A stretch of 64,000 nucleotides of DNA from Haliscomenobacter sp965225875 (GCF_965225875.1 NZ_CBDDBS010000003.1:2294001-2358000); one strand, 5' to 3'. Shown: positions 43,191-51,804, counted from the first letter of the stretch. Notes: generated by a model from the letters alone, not told the origin. Numbers and translations: made by a program.

Positions 43191-43360
43191 TTATCCAAAG
43201 CGACATTTCATTGGCACAAAGGACACAATGGAAAGCACAGAGGACACAAAGTTAGACGTAGACAAGGATTATTCTTTAGAAATATGACCTCTGTCAACAT
43301 CTAACTTTGTGTCCTTTGTGCATTCCATTGTGTCCTTTGTGCTAAAAAATGCTGCTTTTG
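43191..43360. repeat. Dispersed hairpin element, CACAAAGGA-type (element C, copy 2)
   Basis: Second copy of the element at 4965-5153. Left arm about 43213-43264, right arm about 43292-43342, ending in GCTAAAAAATGCTGCTTTTG (43341-43360). It is shorter by about 19 bases, mostly in the loop and arm units. Like copy 1 it lies between convergent genes. Confidence 0.85.
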
Positions 43361-43388
43361 CTACTACCAAACACATTGTGTTCCTCTT

Positions 43389-43760
43389 TCACAAAATCAC
43401 GCGTCGCACCCCATCCCGAAACAGCAAGGTGTTGAAATTCATCAAAAGCCCCAAATTACAATCTGCCAACCGCAAATAAGTCAACAGTTGCGCCAAATGC
43501 ACATCGGTCAGGGATTCAACGGCCTTCAATTCTATGATCAACTTTTCCTCGACCACTAAATCAGCCCGATAGCCTACCTCAAGTTTCACCTCGTTGTAAA
43601 TCAAGGGAATCGCCTTTTGCTTCTCCACCTTGAGCCCCAATTGCTTCACCTCATAAGCTAAGCACTCCAGATACGCATTTTCCAACAATCCTGGCCCCAG
43701 GGCCTTGTGTACCTTCAAACCACACCCAATGGCCAATCTGGCCAGTTCATTCTCTGACAT
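43389..43760 (-). CDS. GxxExxY protein (PD-(D/E)xK-like fold)
   Basis: A 123-residue protein of the GxxExxY family. The name motif is in LGPGLLENAYLECLAYEV (G-x-x-E-x-x-Y). The nuclease-like core is GYRADLVVEEKLIIELKAVESL, with the D...E-x-K arrangement of PD-(D/E)xK folds, and the C-terminus HLAQLLTYLRLADCNLGLLMNFNTLLFRDGVRRVI is standard. Family members are widespread in Bacteroidota and often lie near repeats; activity is not established. It is convergent with pyrB across element C copy 2, and divergent from the MFS gene. Confidence 0.9.
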   Translation of the reverse strand: MSENELARLAIGCGLKVHKALGPGLLENAYLECLAYEVKQLGLKVEKQKAIPLIYNEVKLEVGYRADLVVEEKLIIELKAVESLTDVHLAQLLTYLRLADCNLGLLMNFNTLLFRDGVRRVIL

Positions 43761-43859
43761 AAAACAACTTTAAAAAGTGAATAAAGAGAAAGGATGTGTA
43801 AACAATTAAGGCACTCCAAAAATAAGTATCTTTACGCTAATACCAAAACATCAGCTCGC

Positions 43860-45323
43860 ATGTTAGCCATCCAAAAAAGATTAGCACCTTCCTTTTACGC
43901 CCTGCTCAGTTTGCCCTCTACGGCCATGGGTTTTGCCTTGTCGGTTCAAATTTCCGCCTTAAGCTGGATCTTGAGTACCAAGTACGGCCTGGCCATTCAC
44001 GACATTGGCCTGGTTTGGGCAGCCGGGCCTATTGCCGGTATTTTTGGACAGGTTATTGTAGGCCTGATCAGCGACAATGTCTGGTTTTGGGGTGGCCGTC
44101 GCAGGCCCTTTATCCTGGTGGGGGGGGCATTGGCCGCCTTGATGCTGCTGGCATTGCCCAATATCGGCGTCATTTCAAAAGCCATGGGCACCGATGCCTT
44201 GTTGGGCGTAGCCATCACCGTGGCGCTCACGCTCGATTTGGCGATCAACATCAGCTTCAACCCGACCCGCTCGATCATTGCCGATGTTACGCCTGCGGGC
44301 GATGCTCGTACCAAGGGCTATACCTGGATGCAAACCATTTCAGGTACCTTTGGGGTAGCTGCTTATGCAATCGGCGCCATTTGGGGCAATTATACCCTGA
44401 TTTATTTTGGTGCCATCCTGGTTTTGCTCATTTCAGTGATCCCTCCTTTTTTTATCGAAGAACCTCGGACCTTACAAGCTGAAGCCGATACTGCCGATGT
44501 TCCTCAACAAAAAGCCTCTTTTTCACAAATCGTCGTTGCCATCAGTCCTTTATGGGGTTATCTGCTGTATGCATTGATTGGCATCATTGCCCGGCTTCTG
44601 GATCAACCGGTTAGTTCCCTGTTGCAAGGCATTTGTGTCGGACTGACTATTGGCAGCATTTTGTTGATCTTTTTGTTGAAAAAATCTGCCTTTGGCCCCA
44701 AATACGCCCATTTGATCGACTTTCAAAAAATCCTCGCTGCACATTCCTTTACTTGGCTGGGCATTCAAACCATGTTCGTGTACATGTTCGCCTACGTGCA
44801 ACAAAAAATAGTGGGGCTGAGCGATGACCAAATGGGGCAAGTGGTCTCCATCTCTTTTTTGATTTTTAATGCCATCGCGGCAGTGTTACCCGCCATTTTG
44901 TTGCAGCCACTGACCAGCAAAATTGGGCGGGTAAAAACCCACCTGATTTGTATTGCCATCATGGCCTTGGGCTACGCGAGTATATTTTTGTTTGGACATT
45001 CGGTGTTCAGTATTTATGTATTGATGGGTGTAGTGGGGATTGGTTGGGCAGCCACGGTAAGCTTACCTTTTGCCATCATGTCTCAAACCATTGATCAAAC
45101 ACGGATGGGGATGTTTATGGGTTTGTTCAATTTATCGGTAGTTTTACCGCAGTTGGTCGCCAGCCTGGGGGTGGGTGAAGCCATCAGTGCAGCCGAGGAC
45201 AAGGGTCTCATTTTTATCATTTGTGCCCTAAGTCTGGCAATATCTGCCGTTCTATGGTTGTTCATTAAAGACAGTCAAAGCAAAATTGAAACAGAAACGC
45301 TTGTATCTGGCGGAGGCCATTGA
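43860..45323 (+). CDS. MFS sugar transporter (SLC45/GPH-like)
   Basis: A 487-residue major facilitator with 12 hydrophobic segments. After the second helix it has GQVIVGLISDNVWFWGGRRRPFILVGG, the D-x-x-x-x-x-x-GRRRPF signature of the sucrose/SLC45 and related sugar carriers; DLAINISFNPTRSIIADVTPAGDARTKGYTWMQTISGTFG is also typical of that branch. It probably moves a disaccharide or glycoside with protons. I start at the ATG at 43860; the earlier part of the open frame is not hydrophobic or conserved. The downstream DUF1080 gene starts 30 bases later, and the third gene completes a sugar-oxidation-like cluster. Confidence 0.88.
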   Translation: MLAIQKRLAPSFYALLSLPSTAMGFALSVQISALSWILSTKYGLAIHDIGLVWAAGPIAGIFGQVIVGLISDNVWFWGGRRRPFILVGGALAALMLLALPNIGVISKAMGTDALLGVAITVALTLDLAINISFNPTRSIIADVTPAGDARTKGYTWMQTISGTFGVAAYAIGAIWGNYTLIYFGAILVLLISVIPPFFIEEPRTLQAEADTADVPQQKASFSQIVVAISPLWGYLLYALIGIIARLLDQPVSSLLQGICVGLTIGSILLIFLLKKSAFGPKYAHLIDFQKILAAHSFTWLGIQTMFVYMFAYVQQKIVGLSDDQMGQVVSISFLIFNAIAAVLPAILLQPLTSKIGRVKTHLICIAIMALGYASIFLFGHSVFSIYVLMGVVGIGWAATVSLPFAIMSQTIDQTRMGMFMGLFNLSVVLPQLVASLGVGEAISAAEDKGLIFIICALSLAISAVLWLFIKDSQSKIETETLVSGGGH

Positions 45324-45332
45324 TATATTTAC
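45302..45332 (+). promoter_or_regulatory. Possible internal promoter before the DUF1080 gene
   Basis: TTG (45302-45304), 20 bases, then TATATTTA (45325-45332), one mismatch from TAnnTTTG, located across the end of the MFS gene and 22 bases ahead of the next ATG. Confidence 0.35.
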
Positions 45333-45353
45333 TTTTTTCAACAAACACATTCA

Positions 45354-47237
45354 ATGAAGTCTGTTAAAACACTACTACTTGCTATTTCCATGCTGAGTGT
45401 TGTGACGGGTTGGGCACAAAAATTCCCACTCAAAACCCTCCCACTCGAAGACATGAGCAATTTCAAAACCACGGGCAGCAATTGGCAAATTGTGGGCGAT
45501 GTGGTGATGGATCGCAATGGCGGCATGAAAGTTACACCTGGCAAAGGGATCCTGCTCAACAATGTATCCGACAAGGACCACGACATTCTGGACCAGGCCA
45601 ACAAAAAACAGGATTGGGCTACCGTCGAAGGTTACAAAGTGCTTACCGCCTGGGAACACGGCGACCTGGAATTGGAACTTGACTTTATGATGCCCAAAGG
45701 TTCCAACTCGGGCATCTACCTGCAAGGCCGTTATGAGGTGCAACTGTTCGACAGCTGGGGCGTAAAATCGCCCAAGTATGGCGACCTCGGCGGCATCTAC
45801 CGCAACTGGGAAAGCGCCCCTGGCAAAATCTATATGGGCAAAGCACCCCTGGCCAATGCAGCGAAAGCGCCTGGCTTGTGGCAAAACATGAAAATTTCCT
45901 TTCAGGCACCCCGATTTGATGCCCAGGGCAATAAAATCGAAAATGCCCGTTTGAACTCCGTAATCATCAATGGGGTTTTGGTGCACCAGAATTTGGAAAT
46001 TCCATTGCCAACCGGTGGCCCACTCGATCAAAAAGAAGTGCCCCTTGGCCCCATTTTCATCCAGGGCGACCACGGTGCGGTTGCTTTCCGCAACATCAAG
46101 TACCGCTCCCTGGGCTCCAAAGTGGCCAGTACCAGCGACATCAGCTACAAGTACTTCGAAGGCAAATTCAAAAATGCGGAAGAGCTGAACGCTCAAACCC
46201 CCAAAGCCAGCGGGAAACTTCCCGCAGTGACGATTGAAGTGCTGGATCTGGAAGATGTTTCCGGGGTTCGTTTTGATGGTGTATTGAATGTTCCTGAAGA
46301 TGGCTATTACCTGATGTCGCTCAATACGACTGGGGGGTACAAACTGCAAATCGACAACCAGAATGTAGCCTTCAACGAGCGTCCGGATAGTTGGTGGGAC
46401 TCCAAGCAGAGTAGTGTGCAACTCAAGGCTGGTGCGCATCCTTTTACCCTTTATTACTACAAAGACGCGGGTTATATGCCTCCCCGCCTCGGTTGGGTCA
46501 TTGAAGGTTCGGCCATTCAACGTTCCACTTTGACCACTTTTGGCTCTTATCCACCAGACCCCAATCCTACTTCACCCATCCAGGTGGCTGTGGGCAGCAA
46601 AACCAGGTTACTTCGGGCTTTCCTCGATTTTGAGCGCGACCGGGCCCGCCGCCTCACCCATACCATTGGAGTAGGTGACCCTGGTGGCCTGCATTACATT
46701 TACGACCTGAAAGCTGGCAATGTCGCCTGTGTTTGGCGGGGTGATTTTATCGATGCCACCCCGATGTGGAATGACCGTGGTGACGGCAGTTTCCGGCCGC
46801 TGGGGGTTACTCAGTTCACTTTTATTGGCCAGAGCCTGGGCATCATCCAGGGTAGAAGCGATGCATTCCCCACTACTTATCAGGAAGCAGACTTCAAAAC
46901 CAAGGGTTACGCCATCGAAGAAGCAACCGGTCGGCCAATTTTCCGCTACAGCTATAAAGGGATCGACGTAGAGGAGCGTTGTTACCCCAGTGTAGATCAA
47001 AACAGCCTGGTGCGGGAGATCGCGCTTAACGGGGCTATTCCTGATGGTGCACACCTCAAAATTGCCGAAGGCAAAGACATCACAGCCATGCCCGACGGCT
47101 CTTTTGCCATTGACGACCGCAAGTACTACATCGTCCTTGGTGGTGACCTGAAAGCGTCGATTCGCGATTTTAATGGCAAAAAAGAATTGGTTGTGCCCGT
47201 AAAAGCTGGCATTGCGAAGTTTTCGATTATTTGGTAA
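45354..47237 (+). CDS. Exported DUF1080 protein (3-keto-disaccharide hydrolase-like) with PA14-like domain
   Basis: A 627-residue exported protein. The signal peptide is VKTLLLAISMLSVVTGWAQ. Residues about 30-255 form a DUF1080 concanavalin-like domain: WEHGDLELELDFMMPKGSNSGIYLQGRYEVQLFDSWG, GGIYRNW, and FIQGDHGAVAFRNIKYRSLG; the QGxHG and RNI turn at the end is a family hallmark. Residues 268-395 look like a PA14/GLEYA-type carbohydrate-binding domain (YKYFEGKF ... GVRFDGVLNVPEDGYYLMSL ... LYYYKDAGYMPPRLGWV). The last ~230 residues (GSKTRLLRAFLDFERDRARRLTHTIGVG) form another beta-rich domain without a name I can give. DUF1080 enzymes cleave 3-keto-glycosides, so this enzyme may act on a sugar oxidised by the next gene's product. 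Confidence 0.86.
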   Translation: MKSVKTLLLAISMLSVVTGWAQKFPLKTLPLEDMSNFKTTGSNWQIVGDVVMDRNGGMKVTPGKGILLNNVSDKDHDILDQANKKQDWATVEGYKVLTAWEHGDLELELDFMMPKGSNSGIYLQGRYEVQLFDSWGVKSPKYGDLGGIYRNWESAPGKIYMGKAPLANAAKAPGLWQNMKISFQAPRFDAQGNKIENARLNSVIINGVLVHQNLEIPLPTGGPLDQKEVPLGPIFIQGDHGAVAFRNIKYRSLGSKVASTSDISYKYFEGKFKNAEELNAQTPKASGKLPAVTIEVLDLEDVSGVRFDGVLNVPEDGYYLMSLNTTGGYKLQIDNQNVAFNERPDSWWDSKQSSVQLKAGAHPFTLYYYKDAGYMPPRLGWVIEGSAIQRSTLTTFGSYPPDPNPTSPIQVAVGSKTRLLRAFLDFERDRARRLTHTIGVGDPGGLHYIYDLKAGNVACVWRGDFIDATPMWNDRGDGSFRPLGVTQFTFIGQSLGIIQGRSDAFPTTYQEADFKTKGYAIEEATGRPIFRYSYKGIDVEERCYPSVDQNSLVREIALNGAIPDGAHLKIAEGKDITAMPDGSFAIDDRKYYIVLGGDLKASIRDFNGKKELVVPVKAGIAKFSIIW

Positions 47238-47240
47238 TCT

Positions 47241-47331
47241 AGTTGAGGAGTTGAGAAGTTGAGGAGTTGAGGCTGCCGCGTGCGACCCACTCCTCAACTT
47301 CTCAACTCCTCAACTCCTCAACTTTCTCAAC
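47241..47331. repeat. Hairpin with GTTGAGAA-type arms abutting a start codon (element J)
   Basis: Left arm GTTGAGGAGTTGAGAAGTTG (from 47242), core GGCTGCCGCG (47271-47280), right arm CTCAACTTCTCAACTCCTCAAC units to 47331. The arm ends directly at the ATG of the next gene at 47332, so the whole 5' untranslated region is the right arm. Compare 59048 and 62300. Confidence 0.82.
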
Positions 47332-49311
47332 ATGAAATATTTTATCCAAACCGGCTTACTTTTAGCTGGTCTGCTTATCATACAGCTGTTTACCAGTTTT
47401 AGCTGGAGCGTAATTCCGCCGGCCAAAACACCTACGGAAGACGATTATTACAAAATCATCACCCTCCCCACTACCGAAGGAATGCTCCTGGAGGTGGGTG
47501 GGATAACCACTTTGCAAGACGGTCGCCTGGCCCTTTGTACCCGCCGTGGAGATGTATACTTGGTAGAAAACCCGGAAATGACCAACGGGACTTTGCCTCG
47601 TTATAAACTTTTCGCCTCCGGATTGCACGAACCATTGGGACTTGCTTCCAAAGACAATGCCCTCTACGCCGCCCAACGGGGTGAACTCACCAAGTTGATG
47701 GATACCAATGGCGACGACGTAGCCGATGTGTACGAAACCGTATACGCCTGGCCTGTTTCCGGCCACTATCACGAGTATTCTTACGGACCAAAATTTGCGC
47801 CCGATGGCAGCATGTTTGTCACTGGCAACGTAGCATTTGGTGACCAGGAATGGTGGCGGGGTGAAAGTCGGGTCTTTGGCCGCGGCTGGACCATGCGCAT
47901 TACCCCCGATGGCAAAATGGAGCCCTGGGCAACCGGGATGCGTTCCCCTTGCGGTTTGGGCATGATCGATGGTGAGTTGTTTTACGACGACAACCAGGGC
48001 GATTACATGGGCTCCGGGGGTATCTGGCACGTTAAAAAAGGCGCCTTCACCGGTCACCCCGCTGGTTTGGTATGGACCGATAAAATTGCCAACTCTCCGG
48101 TAAAAATGACCGCTGATCAGTTCAATGCGGTGGTCGATCCCCGAAAAGTTAAAAACTCAACTGGCGGGTACGAAAAACCCGAAAACATCGCCACCGAAAC
48201 CAACCCAAACACCCTTTTTGCCGTAAAAAGTAAATTGCCGGAAGTAACCTTACCTGCGGTTTGGTTGCCGCACGGGATTTTGGGCATTTCCAATTCTGAA
48301 ATTTTGCCCGATCAAACCAAAGGTGGATTTGGACCTTTTGCCGGTCAGGTTTTTGTAGGGGACCAGGGCCAAAGTCGCGTGATGCGCGTGGTGCTGGAAA
48401 AAGTGAAGGGTGAATACCAAGGGGTGGCCTTTGATTTCCGCAGCGGCTTCCAATCGGGAATCCTGCGCATGACCTGGGGTCACGATGGTTCATTGTACGT
48501 AGGTGAAACCAATCGCGGTTGGGGTTCAGCTGGAACGGCCACTTCTGGCTTGCAACGCCTGGCCTGGACAGGTAAAGTGCCGATGGAAATGAAAACGGTT
48601 CGTGCGATGCCTGATGGATTTGAGATTGAGTTCACCTTGCCCGTTGACAAAGCCAGCGCCGAAAATCTCGCTTCCTATTCCGGCAAAAACTTCATCTACA
48701 AATACCACCCAGTATACGGCAGCCCGCCCATCAGCGATACGCCGCTCGGCATCAAAGGGGTGAAAGTATCCGAAGATGGTCTGAAAGTGCGTTTGGTGAT
48801 CGACAACATCAAACAATACTACTTGCACGAAATCAAGGTGGATGGGATTCGTTCGCGTGATGGTTTACCCGTTTTGCACCCAACTGCCTACTACACCCTC
48901 AACAACATTCCAGACGGAGCTAAATTGAGCATGGCAGAAGTAAGTACCAAAAGAATGGAAGCCACGCCAGAAAAGGTGCTTGAAGAGGTGAAAGTTAAAG
49001 TACCCAAGGCCAAAAAGGGCAAAGAAACGGTAGAAGCCAAGGCACCTACTTACGATAAGGTACAACCCTTGTTGGCCAAGTGGACTTGTTTGGGTTGCCA
49101 CAACACCAACACCCGGCAGGTTGGCCCTTCTTTTATCGATATCGCCAAGCGCAAGTACAGCAACGAGCGCATCGTAGAATTGATTCACAAACCTGAGCCT
49201 AAAAACTGGCCCGAATACGCTACCGAAATGGCACCGATGTCTCAGGTACCGAAGGCGGATGCTTTGAAAATGGCGGCATGGATTAATTCTTTGCGGCAGG
49301 AAACACCTTAA
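47332..49311 (+). CDS. Exported quinoprotein-like dehydrogenase with C-terminal cytochrome c domain
   Basis: A 659-residue exported protein. After an N-terminal hydrophobic segment (LLLAGLLIIQLFTSFSW), residues 50-420 look like the beta-propeller of the sorbosone/glucose-dehydrogenase (GdhB/PVC-type) group: LEVGGITTLQDGRLALCTRRGDVYLVEN, LHEPLGLASKDNALYAAQRGELTKL, EYSYGPKFAPDGSMFVTGN, GWTMRITPDGKMEPWATGMRSPCGLG and GFQSGILRMTWGHDGSLYVGETNRGW. After a K/E-rich linker comes a haem c domain: CLGCH with C586, C589 and H590, and the axial methionine in MAPMSQVPKADALKMAAWI. Electrons from sugar oxidation would thus pass to the attached haem. The start codon is immediately preceded by a hairpin arm. 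With the MFS carrier and DUF1080 protein it suggests periplasmic sugar oxidation and cleavage; this pathway is inferred. Confidence 0.87.
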   Translation: MKYFIQTGLLLAGLLIIQLFTSFSWSVIPPAKTPTEDDYYKIITLPTTEGMLLEVGGITTLQDGRLALCTRRGDVYLVENPEMTNGTLPRYKLFASGLHEPLGLASKDNALYAAQRGELTKLMDTNGDDVADVYETVYAWPVSGHYHEYSYGPKFAPDGSMFVTGNVAFGDQEWWRGESRVFGRGWTMRITPDGKMEPWATGMRSPCGLGMIDGELFYDDNQGDYMGSGGIWHVKKGAFTGHPAGLVWTDKIANSPVKMTADQFNAVVDPRKVKNSTGGYEKPENIATETNPNTLFAVKSKLPEVTLPAVWLPHGILGISNSEILPDQTKGGFGPFAGQVFVGDQGQSRVMRVVLEKVKGEYQGVAFDFRSGFQSGILRMTWGHDGSLYVGETNRGWGSAGTATSGLQRLAWTGKVPMEMKTVRAMPDGFEIEFTLPVDKASAENLASYSGKNFIYKYHPVYGSPPISDTPLGIKGVKVSEDGLKVRLVIDNIKQYYLHEIKVDGIRSRDGLPVLHPTAYYTLNNIPDGAKLSMAEVSTKRMEATPEKVLEEVKVKVPKAKKGKETVEAKAPTYDKVQPLLAKWTCLGCHNTNTRQVGPSFIDIAKRKYSNERIVELIHKPEPKNWPEYATEMAPMSQVPKADALKMAAWINSLRQETP

Positions 49312-49314
49312 ATA

Positions 49315-49408
49315 AAGATGAAAGATGAGAGATGCTACCGCAGAGACTTTGACAAGGTCATTGTCAAAAACGCTGCGGTAGCATCTCTCATCTTTCATCT
49401 CTCATCTC
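49315..49408. repeat. Hairpin with GATGAAA-type arms and CTRCCGC core (element K)
   Basis: Left arm AAGATGAAAGATGAGAGATG then GCTACCGCAG; right arm CTGCGGTAGC (49373-49382) then CATCTCTCATCTTTCATC to 49408. The loop contains TTTGACAA and TTGTCAAA forming an inner dyad. It lies between convergent genes. Its core resembles those of the GTTGAG-type elements although its outer arms are like the element at 415. Confidence 0.82.
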
Positions 49409-50445
49409 TACTTCCCGCCCGTATACATCTTACAATCCACTCTGAATTCAATAAAGCGCTGATTGTTGGTTTCCAGAATTTCAGTGATTTTCAAACCTGG
49501 ATCTACAATTCCTCCCAGGTAAAAGTTTCTTCCACAGTAGTTGTGCAAATCCACCATCGGTAGCTTCATGTCATTCACATAGTAGATTTGTGAAGCGCCT
49601 GGCGCCAGGGTTTTAGTGTTGGAAATTCGTCCACCTATCACCAGTTTGTCTTCGGGGAACTGCCCAGCAACAGCTAACGGCGCATAGGCCATTGGTGCAG
49701 CGGTATTGGACGAGGTGATGATGTCCACCATATAGCCATTCGCAGGATCAGTATCCGTACCAACAGCAGGGCCAGTACCAATGTTTTTTACCTCAATTTT
49801 GAAGTCAGAAAAAGGCAAACCAGGGCCACCTACGGGATTGGCCAGGGCCATGTAGGTAATCACGAGATCAGGGCGAGGTGCGGTAGTTGAACCACTGCAA
49901 TCCAGTTTCACCCGAACAAAGCGGGTATTGTCATTTTCATTGGTTTCAGCTACTTTTTTACCGGGGTCGGCAATAGCACCGATGGCCACGTAGCCCAATT
50001 GGCAAGGTTTAGCAATTACTTTGGGCATTGGGAAACTTTCCAGGTAGGTGTCTTCCTGACCAGGAGCCAAAGTTTTGGTGTTGCTGTAGCGACCGCCGAT
50101 CACCAGCATGTCTTCCTGGTATTCGTAGGGGTTAGGTACTACTGCAAAGGCGATTGGTGCACTGGCATCGGTTGACAAAACCAGGTCAACCATATAGCCT
50201 TTGGCGGGGTCATCCAGGGTGCCGATGGCTTTGGCAGAGCCGATGTTTTTTACGGTTACTTTGCAATTGACCGTTTCACCTGGCACGTACACCGGTTTTT
50301 CTGGAACAATATTGGTAATGACCAGATTGGGGGCCGCAGCGGTTAACGCAGAAGGATTGACCACTAATGGGTTTTGAGCGGATGCCAAAATTGTGACCAA
50401 AGAGGCTACAAAAGTGAAAAGTGCGTTGAAGCTTAACTTTTTCAT
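49408..50445 (-). CDS. Exported protein with two CARDB-like repeats
   Basis: A 345-residue exported protein, signal peptide MKKLSFNALFTFVASLVTILASAQ. Two tandem CARDB-type Ig-like units of about 140 residues: LVITNIVPEKPVYVPGETVNCKVTVKNIGSAKAIGTLDDPAKGYMVDLVLSTDASAPIAFA and LVITYMALANPVGGPGLPFSDFKIEVKNIGTGPAVGTDTDPANGYMVDIITSSNTAAPMAYA, each continuing with EDxLVIGGRxSNTKTLAPG and ending with a G-x-I-x-DPG-x-K-x-x-E-x-x-x-x-NN-x-R-F turn. The two units are close enough for a fairly recent duplication. No sorting tail is evident; the protein ends at KMYTGGK. Binding or adhesion is likely. The start at 50445 is chosen for the signal peptide; a longer frame runs through the upstream hairpin. Confidence 0.82.
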   Translation of the reverse strand: MKKLSFNALFTFVASLVTILASAQNPLVVNPSALTAAAPNLVITNIVPEKPVYVPGETVNCKVTVKNIGSAKAIGTLDDPAKGYMVDLVLSTDASAPIAFAVVPNPYEYQEDMLVIGGRYSNTKTLAPGQEDTYLESFPMPKVIAKPCQLGYVAIGAIADPGKKVAETNENDNTRFVRVKLDCSGSTTAPRPDLVITYMALANPVGGPGLPFSDFKIEVKNIGTGPAVGTDTDPANGYMVDIITSSNTAAPMAYAPLAVAGQFPEDKLVIGGRISNTKTLAPGASQIYYVNDMKLPMVDLHNYCGRNFYLGGIVDPGLKITEILETNNQRFIEFRVDCKMYTGGK

Positions 50446-50549
50446 TGGGATGTTTTTATCAAGGTTAAAGATGTTTTGATTAAAGACCTTACATCCCAAT
50501 GTGTCAAACGCAGTTTGTTCCGTTCCACTTTTTTTTATTTTTTTGTAAC

Positions 50550-50701
50550 CATTTAGCAGCCGCCTGCGGCGGAATTTTTCACCACAAAGGCACAAAGACA
50601 CAAAGACATTAAGCTCTAAAATGTTGTGTCTTTGTGCCTTTGTGCCTTTGTGGTGAAAAAAATTGAATGTGAAATCCACCGCAGGTGGATGGGCGCTAAA
50701 T
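50550..50701. repeat. Nested hairpin with TTCACCAC/GTGGTGAA termini and CACAAAG arms (element L)
   Basis: Inner arms (50578-50667): TTCACCACAAAGGCACAAAG to the complement CTTTGTGCCTTTGTGGTGAA. They are enclosed by a second, partial inverted repeat: ATTTAGCAGCCGCCTGCGG (from 50551) against CCGCAGGTGGATGGGCGCT (50680-50698). It follows the cyclase gene and precedes the CARDB gene on the same strand, making up most of a 276-base gap. No gene is supported in this gap. Confidence 0.82.
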
Positions 50702-50721
50702 AGTTATATTTTTTTAACTGC

Positions 50722-51804
50722 TCATACTCCCACTTTGTACAAATCAATCGGTTTTTCTTTGCCCTTCAGACTAATGTTGCTTACTTTTTCCAGTGAATAT
50801 GGTGGGTTCGACAGGATATCAACCAGCTTATCTGTGATGACCATTTTAGCGCCAAGCGCGCCACATTCCTTCTCGACCCGCGAGGTGGTATTGAGCACAT
50901 CGCCCGAGAATTTGATAGACTTTTTGATTTGTCCCATCTCCCCGATGATCACTTTCCCACAGTGGACGGCTGCTTTAAATTGCGGGATAACGCCATAACG
51001 GCTGAGGTAGGTGGTCTTTTTTGTTTCGATCACTTTTTCAAAATCCTGGTAACAGGTCAGACAGCGCGTTTCAAACGAACCACTGGGAAAGGTCCAACTG
51101 ATGATCACCTGGTCGCCCACATACTCTACCACTTCACCTTTGTGTTGGGTAATGACTGCAGCGATATCGTGGAAAAAATCATTTAAAAACCGGTAGAATT
51201 TTTCGTTGCCCAGCTTTTCGGCAATCGTCGTGGAATGATTGAGGTCCAGAAACATAAAAATCCGTTGTTCTTCCTTGGGGTTAAAATACCGCCCACTGAA
51301 CATCATCCACAGTTCATTGCTCCCGAAGCGTTCGGACAATTGCAGCCAAAAAGAGGAAAGCAGCACCAGCAGCAGAATCGGAGAAACTGGATGCCAAAAT
51401 GCAATCGAGCCGATAAAGTTTCTAGTCTCCTGCCAAGCCAGCGGATCGCCGATGCTTCGGCCTGAAAGGATACTATTGAAGGCATAGGAAATGCTCAAAA
51501 GCAGCATAAACAATAGTACCGAATAAATGGCAATCTTTTTAAGAATGGCTACCCAAAATCTTTCTCGCGTGATCTTTTTTTGAAAATAAAACAGTTCCAG
51601 CAATCCAAAAAGCAGGCTTCCTACAAACAAACCGCCCATGGCCGCAATGGCATTTTTTCCCAAATTGAATTCCTCCATGGGGGCAGTTTCTAAAACTCCG
51701 GGATAATTGGCCAGAAAAAAATATTCGTACAAGGCGGTCAACAAACCCGCTGTCACCCATATTACGCTAATAACCGTCAATTGAACGAGTTGATTTCGTG
51801 TCAT
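50722..51804 (-). CDS. Membrane-anchored class III adenylate cyclase
   Basis: A 360-residue nucleotide cyclase. Four hydrophobic segments (about 8-30, 53-73, 88-110 and 140-156) precede a class III catalytic domain from about residue 180. The two metal-binding aspartates are D187 (FMFLDLNHSTT) and D231 (EYVGDQVIIS). The transition-state asparagine and arginine are N305 and R309 (GDVLNTTSRVE). K277 (QFKAAVHCG) and D302 fit the lysine/aspartate adenine-specificity pair, so ATP is the expected substrate. Unlike receptor cyclases it lacks a HAMP or large extracellular domain. A similar four-helix cyclase layout is common in Bacteroidota, often with adenylate cyclase annotation. No cAMP receptor protein is nearby. 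Confidence 0.88.
   Translation of the reverse strand: MTRNQLVQLTVISVIWVTAGLLTALYEYFFLANYPGVLETAPMEEFNLGKNAIAAMGGLFVGSLLFGLLELFYFQKKITRERFWVAILKKIAIYSVLLFMLLLSISYAFNSILSGRSIGDPLAWQETRNFIGSIAFWHPVSPILLLVLLSSFWLQLSERFGSNELWMMFSGRYFNPKEEQRIFMFLDLNHSTTIAEKLGNEKFYRFLNDFFHDIAAVITQHKGEVVEYVGDQVIISWTFPSGSFETRCLTCYQDFEKVIETKKTTYLSRYGVIPQFKAAVHCGKVIIGEMGQIKKSIKFSGDVLNTTSRVEKECGALGAKMVITDKLVDILSNPPYSLEKVSNISLKGKEKPIDLYKVGV

Noticed and set aside
45375..46520. 381-codon open frame on the minus strand
   Set aside because: Antisense shadow of the DUF1080 gene; its translation has no domain-like pattern and no signal peptide.
50446..50679. 78-codon N-terminal extension of the CARDB protein
   Set aside because: It lies in the nested hairpin and would place a signal peptide internally.
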